Source of the DNA: Thermomonospora echinospora
GTDB taxonomy: Bacteria; Actinomycetota; Actinomycetes; Streptosporangiales; Streptosporangiaceae
DNA: 46,324 nt
Assembly (NCBI RefSeq): GCF_900108175.1
Contig: NZ_FNVO01000036.1
Location: forward strand, 1-46,324
Direction: 5' to 3'
Below the pieces are notes generated by a model, which did no database searches, was not told the origin of the DNA, and saw only the letters and a list, made by a program, of their open reading frames with translations. Made by a program: the position numbers and the translations under genes. Below are positions 40,845 through 46,324 of this stretch, piece after piece (within the stretch, counting starts at the first letter, position 1; every line of letters starts with the position of its first letter).

Positions 40845-41744
40845 ATGGGGGCTGGTGGAGAGCGGGCCGCTGCGGGCGGGCCGGCGAAGCCCTGGGACCA
40901 GGACGAACTGCTCCGGCTGATGGACGTCCAGCCGGCCGGACCAGGGCGGTACACGGCGCCCGCCCACGGCGCGACCAGCCGTAACGTGGTGGAGGCCGGT
41001 CAGCTCCTCGCGGATGCGGTCGTCGCGGCGTCCAAGGAGATCCCCGGCCAGCGGGTCACGTCAGCGTCCATGGTGTTCTCGCGCGCCGCCCGCCACGACG
41101 AGGAGATCGCCGTCGAGCTGGACGTACCGCACAGGGGCCGGACCTACTCCACCGTCCAGGCGCGGGTGATGCAGGAGGACAGGCTGCGCTGCGCGGGGCT
41201 GATCCTCATGGGGACCGACGCCGATGACCTGATCGGTTCCACCGCGCCGATGCCCGACGTCCCTCCGCCGGACGCGGTGCGCCCCTTCGAGTGGCCCGAC
41301 ATGCAGGTTCGAGGCCGCGAGCTGCGCATCGTCGACGACGCCTACGACTGGGACCCCGGGCATGTCGGGCCCGCCGAGTTGTTCGTGTGGACCCGCTTCG
41401 CCGACGCGCCGCCGGTCGGGTACCTGCACAGCGCCCTGATGACGCACTCGGTCACGCACTGGACGATCGCTGCGGCGCTGCGCCCGCACGCCGGCTACAG
41501 CGAGGCCATGGCGCACAAGACGATCTCCACGGGAATCTCCAAGGCCACCGTCGCCTATCACGACGACATCGACGTCACCCGATGGCTCCTCTACGTCAAC
41601 CAGGTCGTCTACACGGGACGGGGGACGACCCAGAGCGAGGGGCGCGTCTACGGCGAGGACGGACGGCTGGCCGCGTCCTACTCCGTGCACGGGATGATCC
41701 GGCCCCTGGTGCGCAGGCCCTCGGCCCCGGACATGGTGCTGTGA
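40845..41744 (+). CDS. Acyl-CoA thioesterase II (TesB-like)
   Basis: 299 residues from ATG 40845 (GGGGAG upstream). Tandem hotdog domains: N-terminal RNVVEAGQLLADAVVAASKE, RVTSASMVFSRAARHDEE; C-terminal YLHSALMTHSVTHWTIAAAL, KATVAYHDDIDVTRWLLYVN, and GRVYGEDGRLAASYSVHGM. The layout is that of TesB-type thioesterases, which hydrolyse acyl-CoA to acid and CoA and may relieve CoA sequestration when a pathway intermediate accumulates. It is monocistronic, divergent from the MaoC-like operon, sharing operator copy 12. A double-hotdog hydratase is a less likely alternative. Confidence 0.82.
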   Translation: MGAGGERAAAGGPAKPWDQDELLRLMDVQPAGPGRYTAPAHGATSRNVVEAGQLLADAVVAASKEIPGQRVTSASMVFSRAARHDEEIAVELDVPHRGRTYSTVQARVMQEDRLRCAGLILMGTDADDLIGSTAPMPDVPPPDAVRPFEWPDMQVRGRELRIVDDAYDWDPGHVGPAELFVWTRFADAPPVGYLHSALMTHSVTHWTIAAALRPHAGYSEAMAHKTISTGISKATVAYHDDIDVTRWLLYVNQVVYTGRGTTQSEGRVYGEDGRLAASYSVHGMIRPLVRRPSAPDMVL

Positions 41745-41801
41745 CGGCACGGCCGGCAGCGTCCGGCGGTATCCGGCAACGTCCGGGCAGTTCATTGATT
41801 T

Positions 41802-41815
41802 TGACATCGAGGTCG
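41802..41815. promoter_or_regulatory. TetR-type operator copy 13
   Basis: TGACATCGAGGTCG has one mismatch to the consensus. It lies 131 bp upstream of the amidohydrolase ATG within an AT-rich stretch (ATTGATTTTGACA). It is the rightmost copy found. Confidence 0.78.
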
Positions 41816-41946
41816 ATATACGCTGCAGGCGATCCAGCCGTGCCCAAGAGTGGCCGCGGGAGTGAGCGCCTCGCCCCGGCGACCGGGAGGTCACCGGGAC
41901 TCCTCGTGGAAGAGGCGATCCATGTCGATCCGAAGGGGTGACTTTC

Positions 41947-43125
41947 ATGCCGTCACGCGAGCTGCCGTATCCGCTGTTCGACGCGGACAACCATCTGTAC
42001 GAGACCGAGGACGCCTTCACCCGGCACCTGCCGAAGGAGTACCAGGGCGCCATCGAGTACGTGCAGGTCAGAGGGCGGACGAAGATCGCGATCCAGGGGC
42101 GGATCAGTGAGTACATCCCGAACCCGACGTTTGAGAAGGTGGCCCGCCCCGGCGCGCAGGAGGACTACTTCCGGCACGGGAACCCGGAGGGCAAGTCGTA
42201 CCGGGAGATCGTCGGCAAGCCGATCGAGTCGATCCCGGCGTTCCGGGAGCCGGGACCGCGGCTGGAACTGATGAACGAGCAGGGCATCGAGCGCGCCCTG
42301 ATGTTCCCGACGCTGGCGAGCCTGCTGGAAGAGCGGATGCGCGACGACCCGGAGCTGACCCATGCGGCGGTCCACGCGCTGAACCGGTGGCTGGAGGAGG
42401 TCTGGTCGTTCAACTACCAGGACCGGATCTTCACGGCACCGGTGATCACGCTCCCGATCGTGGAGGAGGCGGTCAGGGAACTGGAGTGGTGCCTGGAGCG
42501 CGGCGCGCGCGTCGTGCTGGTCCGTCCCGCGCCGGCGTACGGGGTCCACGGTCCCCGCTCGATCGCGCTGCCGGAGTTCGACCCGTTCTGGAAGCTGGTC
42601 CAGGACAGCGGGACACTGGTGGCCTTCCACTCCTCCGACAGCGGATACCAGCGTTACACCGCCGACTGGGAGGGCAAGCAGCGCGAGTACCTGCCGTTCA
42701 CGCTGCAGCCCTTCCGCGAGATCGGGCAGTGGCGGGCGATCGAGGACACGGTGGCGTCGCTGATCTGCCACGGCTGCCTGTCCCGTTTCCCGGACCTGAA
42801 GATCGCCACCATCGAGACCGGGTCGTCCTGGGTGGGGCCGCTGCTGGAGAAGCTGGCGGTCATCCACAAGAAGATGCCGCAGGGCTTCCAGGAGGACCCG
42901 GTGGAGCAGATGCGCCGGATGATCCACGTGAGCCCGTTCATCGAGGACGACATGGCCGCGCTGGCCGACCTGCTCGGGACCGACCGGGTGCTGTTCGGCT
43001 CGGACTTCCCGCACCCCGAGGGCAAGGCCGACCCGATCACCCATGTGGACGACCTGGCCACCTTGTCCGACGAGGCCAAAGCCAAGATCATGGGCGGCAA
43101 CCTCTCCCGCCTCATCCCCGTGTGA
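41947..43125 (+). CDS. Amidohydrolase-2 family metal-dependent hydrolase/decarboxylase
   Basis: 392 residues from ATG 41947 with GAAGGGG upstream; GTG 41938 is an in-frame alternative. TIM-barrel metal-site motifs are FDADNHLYE at about residues 11-19, LVAFHSSDSG in the middle and LFGSDFPHPEGK near the C-terminus. This is the ACMSD-like amidohydrolase-2 group (COG2159-type), which includes decarboxylases and ring or C-C hydrolases. Homologues are frequent in actinobacterial acyl-CoA catabolic loci, but their reaction is mostly unknown. Under operator copy 13, it is the last gene I assign to the regulon. Confidence 0.87.
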   Translation: MPSRELPYPLFDADNHLYETEDAFTRHLPKEYQGAIEYVQVRGRTKIAIQGRISEYIPNPTFEKVARPGAQEDYFRHGNPEGKSYREIVGKPIESIPAFREPGPRLELMNEQGIERALMFPTLASLLEERMRDDPELTHAAVHALNRWLEEVWSFNYQDRIFTAPVITLPIVEEAVRELEWCLERGARVVLVRPAPAYGVHGPRSIALPEFDPFWKLVQDSGTLVAFHSSDSGYQRYTADWEGKQREYLPFTLQPFREIGQWRAIEDTVASLICHGCLSRFPDLKIATIETGSSWVGPLLEKLAVIHKKMPQGFQEDPVEQMRRMIHVSPFIEDDMAALADLLGTDRVLFGSDFPHPEGKADPITHVDDLATLSDEAKAKIMGGNLSRLIPV

Positions 43126-43192
43126 GCGGACCGCACGTCCCTTTCCAGCCCGAGCGCGCCGTGGTGACGGGTGCGGGGCCGGGGCGTTGGAG

Positions 43193-43220
43193 GGCCCGCC
43201 GTCCGTCCGGGCGGCGGGCC
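43193..43220. terminator. Hairpin downstream of the amidohydrolase gene
   Basis: Arms 43193-43201 and 43212-43220 form a 9-bp GC stem with a 10-nt loop, 67 bp after the amidohydrolase stop. It may mark the right boundary of the regulon. Short GACGCCCCGAG direct repeats follow at about 43222-43246. Confidence 0.55.
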
Positions 43221-43283
43221 TGACGCCCCGAGGACGCCCCGAGGACGGTCCGGGCGGCGGTCGCGGACGAAGGAGCGATCACG

Positions 43284-44174
43284 ATGACGACTGACCGGGC
43301 TCACGCCGGCCTCTACCTGCCGCAGGTCCGGATGGACTTCGCCGCCATCGAACGGCGGGCACGGGCGGCCGAGGAGTGCGGCTTCCACTCCGTCTGGTTC
43401 ATCGACCATCTGGCGCCTCCGGCGGGCCGCGATCTCGACATGCTCGACGCCTGGACCGTCGCCACGGCGGTGGCCATGCGCACCGAGCGGCTGCGCGTCG
43501 GCCATCTCGTGCTGTGCGCGGAGTTCCGCCACCCGGCGCTGCTGGCGAAGATGGCCGCCAGCCTGGACGTCCTGTCCGGCGGGCGCCTGGAACTCGGCCT
43601 GGGATGGGGATCGGTCGCCAGGGAGCTCACCGACTACGGATTCACCGATCCCGGGCCCGCCGCCCGCGCCGGCCGGCTCGCCGAGACCATCGACATCCTC
43701 CGCCTGCTGTGGAGCGGCGAGCCGGTCGACTTCGACGGCGAACACTGGACGCTCCGGGCGGCGGTCTGCCGTCCTCGGCCCGTTGACGGCCGGGTGCCGA
43801 TCCACATCGGCGGTGCCGGTTCCCGGCTCACCATGCCCCTGGTCGCGAGCCGGGCCGACTGGTGGAACTGTCCGTCGAGCGCCGCGGACAGGCTCGCCGA
43901 GCTGCGCCCGTCGGCCGGCGCGGCCCGGATCTCGATCCAGCACCCGATCGGCCTGGCCGCCTCCTCGGCCACCCGGGACGAGGTCGTCGAGACGACCCGC
44001 CGTCGCTTCGGCGCCTGGGGAGGGGTCGTCGCCGGAACCCCCGACGAGGTCGCCGAGGCGCTGTCGCGCGAACGTGCAGCCGGGGCCGAACTGTTCGTCT
44101 GCCAGTTCCACGACTTCGGTACGCCCGAGACGATCCGGCTCTTCGCCGAGGAAGTCCTGCCGGCACTCCGATGA
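43284..44174 (+). CDS. LLM-class flavin/F420-dependent oxidoreductase
   Basis: 296 residues from ATG 43284 (AAGGAG upstream). Luciferase-like TIM-barrel features are RRARAAEECGFHSVWFIDHL, RVGHLVLCAEFRHPALLAK, LDVLSGGRLELGLGWGS and a final GTPDEVAEALSRERAAGAEL. The cofactor is F420 or FMN. It is separated from the amidohydrolase by a hairpin and has no operator copy upstream, so membership of the regulon is uncertain. It overlaps the next hotdog gene by 4 nt (ATGA), so the pair is one transcription unit. Confidence 0.87.
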   Translation: MTTDRAHAGLYLPQVRMDFAAIERRARAAEECGFHSVWFIDHLAPPAGRDLDMLDAWTVATAVAMRTERLRVGHLVLCAEFRHPALLAKMAASLDVLSGGRLELGLGWGSVARELTDYGFTDPGPAARAGRLAETIDILRLLWSGEPVDFDGEHWTLRAAVCRPRPVDGRVPIHIGGAGSRLTMPLVASRADWWNCPSSAADRLAELRPSAGAARISIQHPIGLAASSATRDEVVETTRRRFGAWGGVVAGTPDEVAEALSRERAAGAELFVCQFHDFGTPETIRLFAEEVLPALR

Positions 44175-44995
44175 CCGCAGCGCACCGAGGGAGCGGGGAT
44201 TTGACCACCAGCACCGATCCGCAGGCGTCGCAGGGGATGCTCGGCGAACTCGGCTTCGCGACCAGGAGGGTCGGCGAGGACCTGCACGGTACGGCTTCGG
44301 TCACCCCCGCGATGCACGCACCGGGCACCCCGCACCTGCGGACGTCCATCCTGGCCGCATGGGCCGACACACTGACCGGGCTGCTGGCCACCCAGGTCAC
44401 GGCACCCCGTGTGCCGGTGACGCTGGAACTCGACGTCCAGCTGTACCGTCCGGCTCCCGCGAACGGGACCGTCGACGGGATCGCCAGGGTCGTCAAAGTC
44501 GGCCGCTCGGTCTTCGTCGCCGGCGTCGAGTTCACCTCGGCCGGTGCCGAACCGCTGGCGATCGCGCACGCGTCGTTCATGATGGCCCCCGACCCCGGCA
44601 TCACGCTGCCGACCGCCTTCGACGTCGAACTCCCGTTGCAGCGCGAGCGGCTGGTCAAGCCGTTCGCCGAGCGGGCGGGCTGTACGCGCCGCGGCCCTGG
44701 TGTGGCCGTCCTGCCCCGATCCGAGGACGGGCTGAACGCCTCCGGCACCATCAACGGCGGGCTCATCGCCCTGGTCGCCGAGGAAGCGGCACTGTCGCTG
44801 GCGCCGGGCGACACCTTGTGCTCGCTCGGCCTGCGCTATCTCCAGCCCGCCCGGGTGGGGCCCGTCGTCGCCACCGCCCGCCTGCGCGACGGTCTCGGCC
44901 AGGTGGAGTTGCGCGATGCCGGTAACGGCGACCGCCTCACCGGCATCGCCACCGCCAGAACCTTCCATGGTGCTCGGCGGACCCGGAGCCGGTGA
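44171..44995 (+). CDS. Tandem hotdog (PaaI-like) thioesterase-family protein
   Basis: 274 residues from ATG 44171, overlapping the LLM stop; TTG 44200 behind GAGGGAGCGGG is an alternative start. Two hotdog domains are visible: the first with LRTSILAAWADTLTGLLATQ and VTLELDVQLYRPAPANGTVD, the second with GTINGGLIALVAEEAALSLA and LGLRYLQPARVGPVVATARL, each of the PaaI/4HBT type. It likely hydrolyses or binds an acyl-CoA ester. No regulon operator lies upstream; it is co-expressed with the 43284 oxidoreductase. Confidence 0.8.
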   Translation: MTAAHRGSGDLTTSTDPQASQGMLGELGFATRRVGEDLHGTASVTPAMHAPGTPHLRTSILAAWADTLTGLLATQVTAPRVPVTLELDVQLYRPAPANGTVDGIARVVKVGRSVFVAGVEFTSAGAEPLAIAHASFMMAPDPGITLPTAFDVELPLQRERLVKPFAERAGCTRRGPGVAVLPRSEDGLNASGTINGGLIALVAEEAALSLAPGDTLCSLGLRYLQPARVGPVVATARLRDGLGQVELRDAGNGDRLTGIATARTFHGARRTRSR

Positions 44996-45015
44996 CGCGC
45001 GAGGAAGCGCAGGGA

Positions 45016-45873
45016 TCAGCCGGTGGCCTGGGCGGGACGGAGGATCTCGTCGGCGAACCGGCGCAGGCCGTCCAGCGCCTCCCGGGAACGGGTCCATGGC
45101 GCGACGATCATGCGCGTCACCCCGGCCCGGGCATAGGACTCGATCTCTTCCGGCCGGCTGATCCGGGCGCCGGGCAGCGTCACCTCGATCGGCGTGGTCC
45201 GTCCTGCGCGCTCGGCCAGCTCGCCCAGCAGTGCCAGTGAGCGGGGGAGCCGCTCCAGAGTGTGGTTCATCGGCATCCAGCCCGTGCCGACAGTGGCCGC
45301 CCGGCGCAGCGCCGCTGCCCCGTCCCCGCCGATGTGCAGCGCCGGCCCCGGTCGCTGCACCGGCTTCGGTTCGAACGCCACGGGACCGAAATCGAAGAAC
45401 TCGCCATGATGCTCCACCACGGCCTCGCTCCACAGCCGGCGGCAGACCGCGATGGCCTCGTCCACACGCGCCCCGCGACGGTCGAAGTCCAGCCCCACCG
45501 CCTCCCATTCCGACCGCAGCCAGCTGGCCCCCACACCGAAGGCCAGCCGACCGCCGGACAGCACGTCCACCGTCGTCGCCGCCCGCGCCGTCACGAACGG
45601 GTGCCGCAGCCCGATGTTGTACACGCAGGTGCCGAGCCTTATCCGGGTCGTCCGCGCCGCTAGATGGCACAGCATGCCCAGCGCGTCGAAGACCGGGACC
45701 TCGGGCGGTATCGGCGGGTGGTCCGAGCCCTGATGCGGGCTCCCCGCAGTATCGATCGGCACGACCAGATGCTCGGGGATCCAGACCGACTCGAACCCCA
45801 GCCGGTCCGCCTCTTCGGCCACCTCGCCCCACAGTTTGGGATTGACGGCGCCGAGCTGCACCCCGAACTCCAT
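45016..45873 (-). CDS. LLM-class F420-dependent oxidoreductase
   Basis: 285 residues from ATG 45873 (GGAGGG upstream); the frame stays open further upstream but only as non-conserved sequence. Features: EFGVQLGAVNPKLWGEVAEE, ADRLGFESVWIPEHLVVPID, RIRLGTCVYNIGLRHPFVTA, VDVLSGGRLAFGVGASWL and PALHIGGDG. This is the typical actinobacterial TIGR03619-like luciferase-fold pattern. It converges on the hotdog gene with only 20 bp between. Substrate unknown; no regulon operator nearby. Confidence 0.88.
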   Translation of the reverse strand: MEFGVQLGAVNPKLWGEVAEEADRLGFESVWIPEHLVVPIDTAGSPHQGSDHPPIPPEVPVFDALGMLCHLAARTTRIRLGTCVYNIGLRHPFVTARAATTVDVLSGGRLAFGVGASWLRSEWEAVGLDFDRRGARVDEAIAVCRRLWSEAVVEHHGEFFDFGPVAFEPKPVQRPGPALHIGGDGAAALRRAATVGTGWMPMNHTLERLPRSLALLGELAERAGRTTPIEVTLPGARISRPEEIESYARAGVTRMIVAPWTRSREALDGLRRFADEILRPAQATG

Positions 45874-46101
45874 ATCAGCCCTCCGAACTCGGTTATTCTC
45901 ATGGCGGGTACCGATCCGCCGCTGGACGACTTGCCGGCGTTCGCCGCCCGCGCGACTCGATCCGGCGTCGCAGACCTCCGCGTGCGGTCGGACCCGAACG
46001 CTCTTCACCGCGAGATCGTCCCCGTGATGGTCGCCTTCCTCGCGACGTGGACCTCAGCGGCGGCCGGAACCGTCTTTGCGGAACCGGCCGCCCGCGGCTG
46101 C

Positions 46102-46324
46102 TCACTGCCTCCTGAGCTTGTCCTTCATGCCCTCGAGTTGCATGAGGACGGGGTAGCCGTCGACGCTGAGGGCGTTGCCGTGGCCGGTTTGGTGGGTGTC
46201 GAACACCGACTGGACGGCGGCGTAGAAGCCCTGCACGTCGAGGGTCTGGTTGACGGCTCGTTTGGCCTGGCGCAGCGCGAACGGGTGCATCCGGGCGATC
46301 TGGCCGGCCAGCTCCATCGTGGCG
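46102..46324 (-). CDS. Enoyl-CoA hydratase family protein, C-terminal part only
   Basis: The minus-strand frame enters from the right edge and ends at TGA 46104-46102. The visible 74 or so residues (LAGQIARMHPFALRQAKRAV, VFDTHQTGHGNALSVDGYPV) are the C-terminal trimerisation helices of a crotonase-fold protein; the active site lies outside the window. The first in-window ATG (46317) is internal to the conserved region, so the gene starts beyond the edge. The 228 bp between it and the 45016 gene hold no obvious gene. Confidence 0.82.
   Translation of the reverse strand, partial: ATMELAGQIARMHPFALRQAKRAVNQTLDVQGFYAAVQSVFDTHQTGHGNALSVDGYPVLMQLEGMKDKLRRQ

Noticed and set aside
43222-43246. Short tandem GACGCCCCGAG repeats
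   Set aside because: Only two to three imperfect units with no spacers; not a CRISPR array or evident regulatory array.
45901-46324. Plus-strand frame from ATG 45901 open to the right edge
   Set aside because: The first 65 codons look plausible, but from 46102 it is antisense to a clear crotonase C-terminus, and it has no ribosome site.

Overview
This is a high-GC, densely packed bacterial window with GTG and TTG starts, many 4-nt ATGA/GTGA gene overlaps, LivH/M/G/F-type transporters, F420/FMN-type luciferase-like oxidoreductases and an abundance of acyl-CoA genes. It fits an actinomycete (Actinomycetota, perhaps a Streptosporangiales relative; the genus is inference). No rRNA, tRNA or CRISPR array was seen.

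Left edge (1-5.1 kb): a very large secreted protein on the minus strand starts at 3518 and runs off the left end. It has a signal peptide, a PD-(D/E)XK-like region, a von Willebrand D-like domain and tandem repeats of about 109 residues. A divergent beta-propeller-like gene follows. Neither appears connected to the rest.

Central block (5.1-43.1 kb): a large CoA-thioester catabolic locus. It encodes eight acyl-CoA dehydrogenases (three adjacent alpha/beta-like pairs plus two single ones), three acyl-CoA ligases, two crotonase-fold proteins, a MaoC-like hydratase, an SDR dehydrogenase, a classical thiolase, an Ltp-like thiolase homologue with a DUF35 partner, a CaiB/BaiF CoA-transferase, a TesB-like thioesterase, two NTF2/SnoaL-like proteins, a VOC protein, a DUF427 protein, an LLM oxidoreductase, an amidohydrolase-2 protein and two complete branched-chain-amino-acid-type ABC importers. 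One importer carries a LivH-LivM-LivG triple fusion.

The main discovery candidate is the control of this block. A 14-bp palindrome, consensus TGACNTCGANGTCA, occurs 13 times. Every copy lies in a promoter region of the block, usually directly against a -10 element. One copy sits just upstream of the only regulator in the window, a TetR-family gene at 16126. I infer an autoregulated TetR regulon that controls import, CoA activation and beta-oxidation of one class of bulky carboxylic acid. Paired dehydrogenases and an Ltp/DUF35 pair are hallmarks of steroid side-chain or polycyclic isoprenoid catabolism in actinobacteria, but no ring-opening oxygenase or hydrolase is present, so the substrate stays open.

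Right edge (43.2-46.3 kb): two more LLM oxidoreductases, a double-hotdog thioesterase-like gene and the 3' end of a crotonase gene, all without the operator. Strong GC hairpins sit at four of the convergent gene ends.
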